Shown piece by piece: positions 1 through 14,200 of a DNA stretch of 64,000 bases (position 1 is the first letter of the stretch; each line of letters starts with the position of its first letter). This stretch comes from Entoloma clypeatum. Taxonomy: Eukaryota; Basidiomycota; Agaricomycetes; Agaricales; Entolomataceae. The translations under genes were made by a program, and so were the position numbers. The stretch spans positions 2,666,001 to 2,730,000 of the forward strand of contig OY751489.1 in NCBI GenBank assembly GCA_963565915.1, written 5' to 3'. Below the pieces are notes generated by a model. That model had not been told where the DNA came from and did no database searches. It was given only the letters and a program-made list of their open reading frames with translations.

Positions 1-397
1 ACAGTGGAAGGGGGCAGCGGGAAAGTAACAGTACCATCATCTGATTCCACCTCTCGCCTCCCTGAACAAGCCACGCCGTGAACATTTTTGGTTTCGTGCC
101 GAGGCGGTGTCTGCGGCCGCCTTGAGCGCGAGGGGCCAGAATAATTCCTGCGGCTATGGCTTCGTCGAGGTGCAGCGGGAAGCGACGGCGGATAACATAT
201 GATCTGAGGACGACGGCGCAGGAGACAAAGAGGAGGACCAAGAGTGTGGCGAGGAAGGTGATACTAAGCGAGGTCAGCGGGATCGACGGTGGAGGGGCCA
301 AAACTTACAGATAGAGATTGCTGGAGCTCTTGATGCCGGCAGCGGGGCTCTGGTTCTGCGGCGGTGCGGTCGGGGAGGACGACGGCAGTGAAGACAT
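1..397 (-). CDS. Single-pass membrane protein of unknown function, 3' part cut by window edge
   Basis: The start codon is at 397-395 on the minus strand. Exon 1 encodes a Ser/Pro-rich N-terminus beginning MSSLPSSSPTAPP, ends at a GTAAGT donor at 309, and the reading resumes after a CTTAG acceptor near 264. Exon 2 opens with one strongly hydrophobic segment (ITFLATLLVLLFVSCAVVL), followed at once by a basic patch (RSYVIRRRF) and a soluble tail that runs off the window. Such a layout fits a short exoplasmic head, one membrane helix and a cytosolic tail held by positive charges. I do not recognise a named family, though the helix plus 'RRRF..AIAAGI' pattern resembles conserved basidiomycete hypothetical proteins. 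It is divergent from the neighbour starting at 519, sharing about 120 bp of upstream DNA. Confidence 0.6.
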
Positions 398-518
398 CGA
401 CCTGAATCTGTTGTGACGCGTGACAGATGTGGTACAATTATTGATGCAATCAGGTTATTTAAAACACTTACTTACATAACGTAATGTCCTTGGTTATCTC
501 GTTGCCTCTTCCCACACG

Positions 519-1992
519 ATGTCCATCGCCGACGTGCTGCCCCCGTCTCTCGACCTCCCCCCCCACCTCAGCGCACACAAGTACTTCCTCGTCTGTACCC
601 TCACCGTCGCCGCATGGGACACCCTCGTACTCTCCCCCCGCACCTGGCGCTTGATGAAGACCCAAGGCTGGCCTGCACTCAAAGTTCTCTTCAACTTTCT
701 CAGGTTCTTCATGCCCCTGGAGTTCATCGTCGTCGGTACGCTCCCTCTTTCATTCCTCTTCCAATCCTCTCTTGACCGCTTCTCAGCCGTGGCGTTTTTT
801 GACACCAAATGGTCTCAGGAGGTGCGCCGCTGGACTTATTCATATAGTGCCTTGTTGATGACCAACCATTCCAGACCTGCCAAAAGTTCTATCTTTTTGA
901 ACCCATCTGCACAGCAGTTTTGCTAGCCGCTACCTCTGGTGCGCACTATCCTGTCTGTGTGATTATATCGATCATACTCTGTAACAGCCATCCATGTCAT
1001 CCGTATCCATGCCATCTATGACAAGAATAGGACCGTTCTCTACTCTATGGGCTTTCTTTTCGCTGTCCAAGTCGTTGTGACTGGCGTCGCATCCGGCTTC
1101 TACCGTTGTATGTAGAATCCCCAACTCCCATCCATATTCGTTCCTCATCAATCCGGTCCCAGCGGTCCCTCTTCTCGTAGGCCAGGGTTGTATTGCAGGC
1201 CCGAAACATGCCTGGGTTGGGATGTATTGGGTCGCACCAACTCTGCTGTATACAGTTTCCGTACGACTCAGGCCGTTAACTTTTTCCAACAACTGATAAT
1301 CCGGCAGTTTGGCCTTGCCGTAATGCGTTCAATCGAGTCGCTCAGCGCCAAACCCCTCAGCCCATGGAAACTGATGCTCCGCGATGGCCTCAATCTCTAT
1401 GGTGTTCGTAATACCTTGCCACGATGATGCTACGCATACCAATCGTTTCTGTTCAACAGGCCATTTTTCTTGTCAACCTGACCAACGTGATCTTCTGGTT
1501 TGTTATCAAGCCAACCGGCGTGGCAGATCCGGTCCGCACTATTGTGACTAGGTCAGTTCACTCAGCGCTTGTCCATATGAAACTGTCCCCCGACATGATG
1601 CACCCTCCAGTATGGCAGCAGTTCTCACCACCTCCATGTCCCTTCGCATCGTTCTTTCAGTTCGTGGCAGCCTCGTCCAGGGTGGCTCCTTTGCGCTCTC
1701 TGCCACCACCAATACTGGTTCATCCCGGACCACCCATGTTATCACGACCCGCACAGGCGGCGTCCCAACTCATCTTTCCACAAACGGGCCACACACCTAC
1801 ACCCTCGACGACATGCGCTCCAAACCGGAGGGTGATTGGGTCGCTGATGGTAAGTCGAGTGTCAATGAGAGGGAGAGCAAACATACCATCATGGACTCGG
1901 CAGACCCGGAGCGCGCGCCCCCTATTGGAGTGAAGGTTACGATCGATCGGGAAATCGATTATGATTCATCCCCATACCCTCATGCCAAGTGA
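519..1992 (+). CDS. DUF6533-type multi-pass membrane protein
   Basis: Seven or more short exons encode a polytopic membrane protein. The N-terminus (HKYFLVCTLTVAAWDTLVLS) has the tryptophan-aspartate pattern of the fungal DUF6533 domain; later exons give further hydrophobic segments, including one starting VLYSMGFLFAVQ, one around HAWVGMYWVAPTLLY and one around LVNLTNVIFWFVI. The last exon ends with a long hydrophilic C-terminal tail rich in Thr, Asp and Glu. Motifs such as IRIHAIYDKNRT and PLSPWKLMLRDG are shared with expanded families of mushroom integral membrane proteins of unknown function. The start is the first ATG with open sequence into the DUF6533 segment. Ligand or transport role is unknown. 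Exon junctions between 735 and 1612 are approximate. Confidence 0.72.
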
Positions 1993-2398
1993 GCGTTGGC
2001 ACAGGTATACTGTATGGTGCTGTCTTCCCTGCTCTTACCTCCTTTGATCTCTTGGCTTGCTGTGCGCCTTTGACATCTATCCGAGAATCTTTATCGGTCT
2101 TACTTGTATATTTTACGGTTGTTTGTGCTTCCTTCGCCGTTTTCTATGATCTTCATCTATTTTATTATAAGACTGTATACTCAGGAAGAGAAAGATAGCC
2201 CTTGGCTGGTTTGTTGTTGACTGATGAGAACATAGCAGGTGTGAAGTAGTCTCATCTATACTTTGTGATGCTGGCTTGGTTCGCAACAAAAACCCGGGTC
2301 ACGGACAGCAATCCGTGCGCCGATGTGTCATGACTAGCCAATACTTCATTTTAACACTACCCGTAGAGTGGTAAATTTGTATATCGGGAGTGACCATT

Positions 2399-3777
<1,379 letters not shown>

Positions 3778-4003
3778 TGCGTTGTCCAGACCCCGGTCAA
3801 GCACTGGACATGATGATGATCGGTTAATACAAGAATAAAAGGATCGAGAGTACAGTTCAGCGTACTTTATACGGTGGCAATTCGAAGAGCGCCCAGCTAG
3901 AGATGGCGATGTATTGATGAAAGTGACTATGATTGGAGAGCACGTGACTGATGCGAACATTGTAAAGTGTTCGTCACAGTTCCTGCTCAAGAACTTTTAT
4001 ATC

Positions 4004-4442
4004 ATGGATTTCTCCAACTTCAACTCGGCAGAGCAGGCGCATATGACAAAGGTCATTGAGAAGAGACAGGTTAGTCCCGATATTCAATTTGAGACGTACT
4101 CAGAAGCTTATATATCCAGATGCAAGATTTTTTGAGAATGTACTCCAACCTTGTAGAAAAATGCTTCAATACATGCTGCAATGACTTCACGAGCAAGGCG
4201 CTGTCATCAAAAGAGGTTCATGCATCCCATATCTCTCATGCTGCAGCTCGATAACCTCTCTTGGAATACGTAGGAGCAATGTGTAGCAAACTGCACCGAA
4301 AAATTCATTAAACATTCGGAGCGAGTAGGCGCACGATTTGCGGAGGCGACTGCTGGTTCGTTCTACCCTCGATTACTTACCCGTCGTCTCACGCAACGTT
4401 TAGAGGGTTTGAATGCTGGTGGTCAACCCCCAAGCTCGTAAA
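4004..4442 (+). CDS. TIM9: Mitochondrial inner-membrane translocase chaperone Tim9
   Basis: Four exons (4004-4069, 4120-4215, 4274-4355, 4405-4442) join in frame to a 93-residue protein, the usual Tim9 length. The twin CX3C signature is present: C-FNT-C in exon 2 and C-VAN-C in exon 3. The N-terminus [14 protein letters not shown] and the central [15 protein letters not shown] segment are strongly Tim9-like. With Tim10 it forms the hexameric intermembrane-space chaperone that carries hydrophobic precursors to the TIM22 complex and SAM; the cysteines are oxidised by Mia40. It is head-to-head with the DAHP synthase gene, with about 230 bp between the two start codons, so the two may share a promoter region. 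Confidence 0.95.
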
Positions 4443-5379
4443 GACGCTGTTAGATATCCGTCTTCATGTAACACGCCCTCGAATCCTTTAATGCTCTAAT
4501 TCCCATCTCCGCCAACGTGTTGAAGCTGCAGGACCCCAGTCCATCGCCCTTCGAATCAAAATGAACGGTTTTTGTCGCGGCTGCGTCACGCCATCCTGCA
4601 AGTCCCCCCTCTCGAGCGGCTTGGGTCCTGCGGTCCTCGTGTTGCAAATGGTCGAGTGGCGGGCTGGATGCTACCCGCTTTCCATTGCGCGACACACCCT
4701 ACTGACATGCTTTCAGGCCCATTATGACGTTGGCGCGATCATCGACTGAAGGCGTGTTTGAGCGGTGCTTAGACGTCTTCTCGGAGACGCTGAATCCCAT
4801 TGCTGGTGTCCCTGCCGAAGCTTGTCTGTATGCGTTGTATCGGCCTTCCGAGTCGTTGGCTGATGTCCAGGGTCCATCGCAGGGATTCGCTTACGCGCAG
4901 CGGCTGCTCTGATGCCTTGGAAGATAGGCCCCGGCCTGAAAGCTGTATTTCTGAACCAAGTTCCCGTCTTGAAGTAGGTCCAGGAACTAGGTTAAAGCCA
5001 TATCACATGGGAATTCAGTAATGCAATGGGGTTAAGATCTTACCGCCTGGGTTGCATACTCAGTTTACGATTTCTTGAATAGCCATGGTTTCAGTCGTAC
5101 GTTCGCTGGCGAGAGCCTCCGAGAAAAAGAGTGAGTGTCTGTGACCAGGCCTGGCAAAACCCTTGGAAACTCGAAAGAAATCAAAAATCATATGTCAAGC
5201 CCCAATTACCAAATTGGGGTGTTGACCGACATGGGCTCCCATGTCGGACCACCGGCTAAGCTCATCCAGATGTTCCTTCCCCAAACTTCCTTATTACAAC
5301 CTCGACGAGGACAGACTAGCCTCTCATCTAATACCCAAAACTCGCCAGCCCCTTCACTCAAAACCACACCGCGCCCACA
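4443..5379. other. Intergenic stretch without a recognisable gene
   Basis: About 940 bp between TIM9 and the nitronate monooxygenase gene. Short open frames exist on both strands (for instance 4450-4695 minus and 4724-4912 plus) but none shows a recognisable motif, compatible splice sites or a convincing continuation. The 3' part carries two perfect inverted repeats, listed separately. Confidence 0.5.
5200..5247. repeat. Two adjacent perfect inverted repeats upstream of the nitronate monooxygenase gene
   Basis: The first is CCCCAATT (5200-5207), a 4-nt spacer, then AATTGGGG (5212-5219). The second is CCGACATGGG (5226-5235), CT, then CCCATGTCGG (5238-5247). Both are perfect and they sit only 6 bp apart, about 130 bp before the start codon at 5380. 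They could be binding sites for dimeric regulators (the second has outward CCG/CGG half-sites), or hairpins in the leader. No regulator is identified. Confidence 0.6.
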
Positions 5380-6908
5380 ATGATTGTGACACCATTGACG
5401 AAGCTGCTCGGTATCCGTGTGTTCGTGCATATATATTCTTCTAGCCATCTTATCCCGATCGTCTTGTTGTTAGACCCGTTGTACAAGGTGGTATGCAATG
5501 GTAATTGTCGTCAGCAACACAAGAATTACTATCTAGTTGCTAATTATCTTATTGCAGGGTTGGTGTGCCTAGGCTTGCAGCAGCAGTATCAGAAGCTGGC
5601 GGATTAGGTCCATTTTACCAATGAACCTAGCCGCTCGCAATTGATCACTTTCTTTCCTCAGGCGTCCTAACTGCTCTTACGCAACCCTCCCCCGAAGCTC
5701 TCCGAACAGCCATTCGCGAAACGCGCAAGCTAACAGCGAAGCCCTTTGGTGTGAACATTACATTGCTTCCGAGCATCAACCCGCCGGATTATGAGGGGTA
5801 TGCGCGTGCTGCTGTGGAGGAGGGAGTCAAAATATTCGAGACTGCTGGCAATAATCGTGAGTTCCTATGAAGGACGACTTCATTATCATGCAAACTTGAA
5901 CACCATAGCTGGCCCACTGATCAAGTATTTCAAGAGTCAAGGTTGTATTGTGGTACACAAATGCACTACCATTCGGCATGCGAAAGTTGGTAATTTATAG
6001 TAGACGTTCCTACGAGTATCACTGATCTTAGCAACTCAGAGCGCGGAGAGACTTGGTGTTGATGTGATTAGCATCGATGGATTGGAATGTAGGTGCCAAC
6101 TTTAGACCGCCTCAGCAACACCATTTATGTAATCGCCGTAATCCTAGGTGCTGGCCACCCTGGAGAGGAAGATATTGGCGGATTGGTCTTGGTATGCTCC
6201 AGTCGTTCGAGTTTCAATACAAGAATCAACTGTGTATCAAGCTGGCTCGTGCATCTCAGGAGCTGAAGATTCCCTTTCTTGCGTCGGGCGGCATTGCGGA
6301 TGGACGTGGTTTTGCTGCCGCATTAGCTCTGGGTGCTGCAGTAAGTCATACACGTATCAGGGCAAGTAACCCATTGAATGTTGTCGTACTCATAGGGTGT
6401 TAATATGGGTACGTAAAGCTTCCTGACCAAAACGATGTTTTTCTGACACCTCCAAGGCACGAGATTCATGTGTACCGTCGAAAGGCAGGTTACATTTCGA
6501 TCTCTCACTGCGTTCATGCTTATCAACAAGCTCATACCCCCCAGTCCTATTCACCAGAACATCAAGGATAAGATTGTGGCTTCGACAGAAAGAGACACTA
6601 TTCACATCTTCCGCACGCTTCACAACACTGCACGCGTCTACAAGAACAAAGTTGCATTGGAAGTCGTCGCCATAGAACGAAGGGGTAATGCCAAGTTTGA
6701 GGACGTGAAAGACCTGGTGTCGGGTGCCAGAGGCCGCAAAGTGTACGAGCTTGGCGACTCGGATTATGGCATCTGGAGTGCAGGGATCGCGATTGGACTG
6801 ATTAGGGATATACCCACCTGCGAGGTGTTGCTTCGCAGGCTAGAGAACGACGTCGAGGGTGTCGTGTCGCAGTTGAAAGGGTTAGTACAAACGCCCAGCA
6901 AACTATAA
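5380..6908 (+). CDS. Nitronate monooxygenase (2-nitropropane dioxygenase family)
   Basis: FMN-dependent TIM-barrel enzyme that oxidises propionate 3-nitronate and other alkyl nitronates, a detoxification role. Exons give MIVTPLTKLLGIR, then RLAAAVSEAGGLG, the KPFGVNITLLPS strand, KIFETAGNNPGP, IVVHKCTTIRHA, GVDVISIDGLE, AGHPGEEDIGG, PFLASGGIADGRGFAAALALGA and GVNMGTRFMCT, in the order usual for the family, with the phosphate-binding ASGGIADGRG loop intact. The protein continues through a class-typical C-terminal helical region to the stop at 6906-6908. About six introns interrupt it. The second exon near 5444-5490 is less conserved than expected, reading IVLLLDPLYKV where a proline-methionine pair is usual; that exon border is the least certain. 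It is followed after 218 bp by MPS1 on the same strand. Confidence 0.88.
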
Positions 6909-6992
6909 GGTACTTAGAAGTTAGTGGATATTTTAAGTAATATCTAGAGATCAGTCTCGTGACCGCGTTTCGCGCATCGTGTTGAGACCCCA

Positions 6993-7017
6993 GCCGGCAA
7001 AGGCCGGCAGCCAATCA
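6993..7017 (+). promoter_or_regulatory. GC-rich inverted repeat and CCAAT box upstream of MPS1
   Basis: GCCGGC-AAAG-GCCGGC is a perfect hairpin at 6993-7008, followed directly by a CCAATCA motif at 7011-7017, about 110 bp before the MPS1 start codon. CCAAT is the binding site of the HAP/NF-Y complex and this distance is common for it. Function is inferred from position only. Confidence 0.35.
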
Positions 7018-7126
7018 GGACGAAGGAAATGCTGGGGTCCTGCATCGTGTGGTTCGAGTTCACGTTTGGCGTTTTTCTGTACTTTTGCTCTGTTAGCTCT
7101 GTTCTTTGCCATCGTCGCTGTCGTTC

Positions 7127-10100
7127 ATGTCGTCCACGCCACCTTCCACGTCTCCCAGCCTCGTCCCACCCCTCTCTTCTACTTCCCCGCCCAGGACCCC
7201 CGTCGACTCAAAGCAACGCGCATCTTTGTCCCCACCGTCCTCAGACGACTCGTCTATCATCGACGACCTTTCGTTCGATTATGTCTTTGACCCAGATGGA
7301 AACTATGTCCGTCTCTCCAAAGGCTCTTCTTCCAAATCCTCGTCGCCCCCGACCCCGCAAGATACTCTTCCTCCACAACCAGGACTTCCTTCCAAGCCAT
7401 CGCCTCCATTATTACGTCGGGCATCCCTTTCACGGTCAGAGAGCGCTTATCCAGTTCTAATCACCTCCACCACTTCCCCACACTCCGATCTCCAACCGCC
7501 GCGTTCATTCCAACGCGTCGCCTCAGGTCCAGCTCTATCAAACAACAAAGCACGCCCCTTGCCAAGACGCGTCGCAATCGACGAGCAGAAGCACAGACTA
7601 CCCGCCCGGTCAGCTCGTGTAGCAGATGCACTCCAACATGAGAAGGAGAACCTCGTGACAAGTGATTCTGAACAGAATCATGATGGAGTGCAGTCTAGTC
7701 GTACCGTTCCCCCTCGTGCTGGTCTTGCAAGATCTGGCCTACTCTCAGACCCAAACCAGCGGCAAATTCTCCCCGGCCCCAGCAGAGCAGGCCGCGTTGT
7801 GAAAACGGCCGCGTCCAGCGTTCCTAGTAAATATACTGGTGCTCTTGATTACAGTATTCCGGAATCCCATCCCATCGGCGGCGATGACGGTGCAGCCGAA
7901 ATTGACACTGACCCAGGCATGTTGTTCTTTGGTTAAACCCTCATCTCTGCTTATCTTGTATCAACTGCACAGAAGACGACCCTCTCCTTCCTCGGCTACC
8001 GTCATCAACGCCGTTCCCTAGTACAGAAGGACTTTCTGATGCAGCCGCTAACGGAGATACGGAACTTGTTGAGTCTGCTTTGGTACCTTTGCCTTCCACC
8101 GCGTCCAAATCGAGAAGTTATGCGACCCCTGGCAGCGCACGGGAGTCAGGGTTTCCCAAAGATGCTGCTCTAGCACTTTCGACTGGAACTCGTCCGCGCC
8201 GGTCTGCCAGTCTGAGTGACGCCCTTGGTAGGATAATCACGTTGTCTGGTTCCTGCCGGTTAACCCGTTCTCTGATCAGTGCACAATGTGAATGGTTATC
8301 ACCAGCAGCAGCAGCAACACCCTCAACAACTGAGGGAGCATTACTTGTACATGAGATCAGGTCAATTTTTTGACAGAAGGCAAATAAAATGACATGTGTG
8401 CTGAACTGAATGAACCCTTCGCAATCTAGGTTCGTCTCCTAACGACAGTGCAGGCGGAGCAAGGCGTCTCACACCCGAGGAGAAAGAACGGGAAGCGAGA
8501 GTTGAATACCACAGTATGTTCAAGGATTTCTTCATCTAGGCATAATTATTGACTTCTTATCTCAAGAATATCGACGCGAAGTCGATGAAGTTGAACGTAG
8601 GATTTGTTCGTTTTTCTCCTGTTACATTTGATTCAATCAATTCGGTTTCAGGCCATCAAACAGGACAGGATTATCATGATCCTCAGCACAATCAACAACA
8701 GCTCCCGCCTCATATTCAAAGACCCTCTCATGGCCATAGACGTAGAGATTCTGACACCCTTCGCTCTATTCAACCATCTACAGTTTTAGGATCACCCACC
8801 ATCATGGAAGCTCGACCTTCTTCTCGTGCTGGTGGAATTTCTCCTCCTGGCATTCGTGTCGGGCGTGCATCACCTCCGGGTAAAGTTTCGCCCCCTGGTC
8901 ATAGAATTGGACGAATATCTCCACCTGTTGCACGTGGAATAGGGAGGTTATCCCCTGCACCTGCTTCTGCGCATGTAACACACAGGCGGAGCCCTACTGC
9001 GCCAGAAGCTGTCCTGTCGAGAGGCGAAAGACCCGAAAGGCTGCTGTCGGGAAAAACGTGGGTTCCAGGCGACCGTGAAGAGAACAACGGATCCGACCGA
9101 GAGAGAGAAAAGGATGGACGTGGCGCACAGCAGCAGCAACACCCACCACCGCAACATGTGCGGTCTCCCCCACCTATACCTGCGCCCGCTGCCCCAACGC
9201 CACAAGCACAAATTACCCGGCAGATGACGGTAGGTCTTTTACGCGCATGAGTTTTTCCAATTCATTCAATTCCCGGATAGGTGAATAAGAAGACTTATGC
9301 CCGTCTGGATATGATCGGCAAAGGTGGTTCCTCTCGCGTCTTTCGAGTATTGAACTCTGCCAACGAGCTCTACGCCATCAAGCGTGTGTCCCTCGATAAA
9401 ACTGATTCAGACACGATGAACGGTTACATGAACGAGATTGCCCTTTTGAAACGCCTTGAAGGGAATTCCCGTATCATCAGGCTAATTGATAGTGAAGTTA
9501 AGGCAGGTCCTGGAGGTAGTCGAGGACATTTACTACTTGTGATGGAATGTGGAGAGGTCGATCTCGCTCGACTCATCAGCGAGAGGGCAGGCGAAGCGCT
9601 CAATATGGTTTGGGTGGCTTATTATTGGCAGCAGGTGTGTGTCTTTCCGTATAAATTCCTTTCCCTGTTGCTGTATATTGATGCACTTCCGTGGATCATG
9701 TAGATGATGCAGGCAGTCCATGTTATTCATGAAGAGAAAATCGTCCATTCGGATCTTAAACCGGCTAACTTTGTCTTGGTTCGGGGGCAATTGAAACTAA
9801 TCGATTTCGGGATAGCCAATGCCATTGCCAATGATACGACCAACATCCAGCGAGATCATCAGGTAAAGATTTCGGGCATTTTTACACGTCATCAGACTCA
9901 ATCTTTCTATAGATTGGAACAGTTAACTATATGAGCCCCGAAGCTATCGAGCTGCCCGATGGTATGCGCAGACTTAAAGTTGGTCGACCAAGTGACGTCT
10001 GGTCCCTTGGTTGTATTCTTTATCAGATGGTCTACGGGCAACCTCCATTTCAGCATCTATCTGTATATCAGAAGATGAAAGCCATACCTGATGGAACGTA

Positions 10101-10621
10101 TATCATCGAGTTTCCCGAATACTCTACCCCAGTGGCGCCGACACCTAGGACGAGCAATAACGCATCGACGCCTCCCAAGAAACTGGATCATCTGAAGCGC
10201 AAAGTGCATCAAGATGTCATTGGCAGTATGAAAGCTTGTCTATGTCGGAATCCGAAGGAAAGGGCAACAATTCCGGAGTTGTTGGATCACGATTGGTTGT
10301 CAATGAAAGAACGTACGTCCAATGCCTTTTATTGACAAAGGCTCTTTTCACATGTTGACATTGCCATTCCTTGAAGCCGAAAAGCCTGCGGTGAAAAATC
10401 TCTTAGCGACTGATGAGACTGTCATAAATCCGTATTATATGCGGCAGTTGTTACAGTATGGGATCAAACTTGGCGAGTCAGGTACCGCGGACATGACTTC
10501 AGAAGCATTGCTAAGAGAAGCAGAGGTGTGCTCTCCCTTTCTTGCTCCTCTTTTTTTATCTGTGTATGCCGACCCATCTGTTCTCTAGCGTCTCGTGGCT
10601 GAACTCAAATCAATACAATAA
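7127..10621 (+). CDS. MPS1: Mps1/TTK-family dual-specificity spindle-checkpoint kinase
   Basis: Kinase controlling the spindle assembly checkpoint at kinetochores and, in yeasts, spindle-pole duplication. The long N-terminal half (7127 to about 9230) is Ser/Pro/Gln-rich and disordered with a CAG-rich stretch at 8302-8325; the kinase domain begins [20 protein letters not shown]. Diagnostic features are the glycine loop [13 protein letters not shown] lysine, MECGEVDLA hinge, catalytic [11 protein letters not shown] (HSD rather than HRD, typical of Mps1), LIDFGIA and the activation segment [11 protein letters not shown]. The C-terminal lobe contains [16 protein letters not shown]. The gene ends with a short exon encoding [10 protein letters not shown] and a TAA at 10619-10621. 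I start at ATG 7127; upstream in-frame codons are not ATG. Exon 1 ends at 7931 before a GTTAAA donor. Confidence 0.92.
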
Positions 10622-11233
10622 TTCTCGACTAAATGGACTTTTTTCATGTCTTTACAAACTTCGGCATTTCAAAGGCACGCACAACTCATAGAATCACTCA
10701 ATCATCTGCATACTTCCACTGGTAAAAAGTATACATTCAAGCTTAGTTCCCTTTCGTTGAACCCTTACACCCCTTCATTTCTTGTGGTTCCTCACTTGTC
10801 TTTTCGGAACCTGCATCGTCTTCCAATTGTATGTGTATTCTGCCTCTACCTGTATTTATCAATATCTTGCACCGACCCAGCCATTCATTCAGGAATTTAT
10901 CTATCAGGCTCGCTATATGCTATTCCTTTGCTCGTCGTTCTCATGCTTCTTATAACGCAGTCCATAGGATCCAACGATTCTACACGTTCACGATTTGTTT
11001 TCCTTACCATGTACACACTGTGTGTGACGGCCAAATTAAAACATGCCCCCGTGATGATCGCGTTCAGTTTTGAACTTCCCGCCCGCTCTGCACTTGTTCT
11101 TGGCTCTATACTTCCAAACCACTTCTGTTTATATCGCGAAACCTCACACCGCGCAACCCTTGGGACCCCCGTCACGGTAGAAGTTGTATGCTCAAAGTGC
11201 GTCTTAACTGATGACTTTCAAAGCTTGGCCCCG
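10622..11233. other. Intergenic region between MPS1 and the PLK4-like gene
   Basis: About 610 bp of T-rich DNA. One plus-strand frame stays open from 10646 into the next gene, but it shows no domain, has a composition of chance hydrophobic codons, and overlaps the PLK4-like exons in another frame. I see no supported gene here; it presumably holds the MPS1 3' end and the next promoter. Confidence 0.5.
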
Positions 11234-14200
11234 ATGTCCACCTCAAACATTGCCATCGGCGAAACAATTACGAACGCTTTCGAGGTGCTGGCAACTCACC
11301 GAGACCTTTTCCGCTGCATTGAATTTTCTCGCACGATTGTTTCAAGGCATACAGCGTATTGGACAAGATTAGAGACGGAAAGGCATCTACACTCTATCGC
11401 GTGCTCTGCAAGAGTGGGCGTCTTCGAAATCGCGACCTGGCCCTCAAACTGGTTTGCAGATTCCTTTTTAGAATGCTTTACCTGACGGTGTAGGTCCGGC
11501 CATGTAACTCTATGACGCCGCCGCCATCATCGTCAGCGACACCTCACGTTAACCTTCATCAAGCACTTCATCACCCGAATATAGTCTCCGTTCTTTCTGC
11601 ATTTTCAGGATCCCATGGAATGATCTATGTTCTCGAGCTTTGTTCTTTGGGAAGTCTGTTCGACTTCCTCCAGTCCCGTCCTTCGCCGATTCTGCTCGAG
11701 CCTGAACTTCGGGGCGTGACCAAGAGTCTTGTGGACGCTTTGACATACCTGAGAAGGGAGCTGGTAGTGCACCGCAACATCGACCTCTCTAGTGTTTTAT
11801 TGACTGGAGACTTTGGCGTGGTGAGCTTGATTACTATTCAACCAGTTCATCGTATTTCATTTGACCTCTGCTGAGTCTGCAGAAGTTATCAGGTTTTGAC
11901 TTTGCTACCCGTCTTGCCACAGCAGATTCCAGGATTTCTGCACTTTGCGGCTCTCCAAATTTTGCGGCACCGCAAGTTCCCCCCTTTTTTCCCCCTTTGA
12001 TCTCGTTTACTCAATGGCCATGGAGTTTTCTAGAGAGATGATATCAGGACTGTCTTACGGCTTCTCGGTAGATATCTGGTCAGTCGGATGTGTTATGGTT
12101 GCCTGCTTGAGTGGGTCGCTTCCCTTTGAAGTAACTTGCGCAGCTCTCGTTGTAAGGCATGCGCTGATCGCTTCCAGGCTGATACTGTTCCCGAAACCTG
12201 CCAGAAGGTATTGCTTGGAAAATTCTCCCTTCCCAAAGACCTCGGGAAGGACGTGCTAGAGCTTATTACAGGAATCCTGCAAACTGTCCGGCTCATTCAA
12301 TCAGCTTTTTCTTGGCCGCCTTCGAATCTGACTTGTATTTTTTTCTGTCAGAAGTCTGAGAAGCGGTTTTCGCTCGCTGCTATCCTGTCACATCCGTTCA
12401 TTATAAACCTAAGGCCCATGACATCTTTACGTCTCGCCAGGCTCGAGAAAACCATCGATGACCGCTCGAATACCCTCCCCGCCGTACTACAAAAAGGAAG
12501 TCGACAGCTTATGACGCCCACTTTTCAGACTAATCAAGGTGTCCGGCATTCTCATCACTATAGCGCATTGCGACTCCCTCAGCATCAACCAAGACCTATC
12601 CTAGGAGATATTGGCAATGTGGAATTGAGAAAACTACCATGCAACAGAAATTTGCTGAAGAAGGCCCATCCCTTTGCAATAGGATCTAGACGCGTCACCT
12701 CGGATCCAACGCCAAGTAATGTGAAAAACCCTACGGAGCATGAAGGAAATGACATCAATGCGCCAGAGTCACTATTGGATGCTGGTTCTTCGCCGTTAAC
12801 TGTCGTCAATAAAGAAGAAAAAAGACGGCCATCATCCTCTGTGATAGATCACACACCTGGCAGTCGCGATGCGGTCACAGAGCTGTCAGAGATAACCCGT
12901 GTATTGCCAGGATTTCGCTTACCGGACGTTCCAAAGCATCAAAAAGGATTTGCAAAGCTCGAGGATCCGTTGGTAATAGGTGTTGAACTAAGTCCTCTTT
13001 CTCGCTATTGATATAATTCTTCAGGGGTCAGGGGGGCTTGAAAAGCCACCCATTGGAACCACAAGGCCGACTCGTTTCTCCACAGTATCAATGAAATGCC
13101 AGTCACATAAAACAACATACGGCCAGATCACTATTCTACCTTCGCATTCCGTGCTCGTTGACTTCCGTGAAAGCCAGCGTAGGCGGGGGCTCATAGGTAA
13201 TGAAATCCTGTTAATCGACTCCGACGGTTCAAAGGTAAATATCGTCGTCTCAATATCGCGTACCCAACAACTCATACCGCCTCCCCAAGGTTTCAATTTA
13301 CAATGCACCCCACCTAAGTTCGCCAAGTTGCCTCGTCGAACCAATGCACACCTTTTCACTGGATGCTTTACCGTCTGCATATTGGAAACAGTATAATGAT
13401 ACCGCACGCCTTATTGAGCAAATCAAACAACGAACCCCGAAAGTCAGTCAGTTCATTATGTTATCATGTGACTCAATGGAACTAGTTGGAAGCTCATTGC
13501 TTGATAGCTTGTTGTCTACTCAGCTGCCGCTAAATGCACTTTGATGACAAACGGGCCACCAGGAGACATTGAAGTGCTTTTTCGCTCAAGCATGCCAACA
13601 ACGAATAAAATGCAGGTCCTTGAAGACCGAAGCCCCTCAATGCGCTTGCGATTCTGGCGGCGCAATTCTTCCGTTGAAGTAGCTCGCTATGTATCTGGTT
13701 CGAACGGCGAAGAATGGATCAAAAAGATAATGGAATCGATAGCCAAGCCGCCATACCTATCAGCAGCGGAATGGAAGAAGCTCGAACAGGTAGAAAGGAA
13801 CGCCATGGATCATCTGGTTCGTTTTGTTCGGCTGTGTGAGGCTTCGGAACGGTTGATAGAAGAGATGCAAACGGACAACAAAACCCCGGCGAAAAATCAT
13901 ATCAAGATCGGTGACCCTACATTGAGCTCAAGCGAAGACTCCGACCAACAGAAACTGGCGGTTGAAGAAAAACCATCGACTAACACGATTGCCAATAGCT
14001 TGACGTCATTGGCTCTCAATCCACGTCCTCCAAAGCTTTCTGTCCCTGCAAGCCGATCAGTGCGATTGCACGAAGACGGCGATGAAGAAATAACTCAAGG
14101 CACTCCGGCTCATGAAAATGAATTTAGCACAAAGTCGACTTTCGCCGAACCTGGTCCGCCATGGTGTGACGGCGACGATGACGAACTAGCCAGCAATGGT

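Noticed and set aside
4724..4912. Plus-strand frame reading GVFERCLDVFSETLNPIAG and further
   Set aside because: It looks protein-like, but no family, start exon or continuation could be found; left as intergenic.
10646..11485. Long plus-strand open frame of 279 codons, hydrophobic
   Set aside because: It has no recognisable motif, its hydrophobicity comes from T-rich DNA, and its 3' third overlaps the clear PLK4-like exons in another frame.
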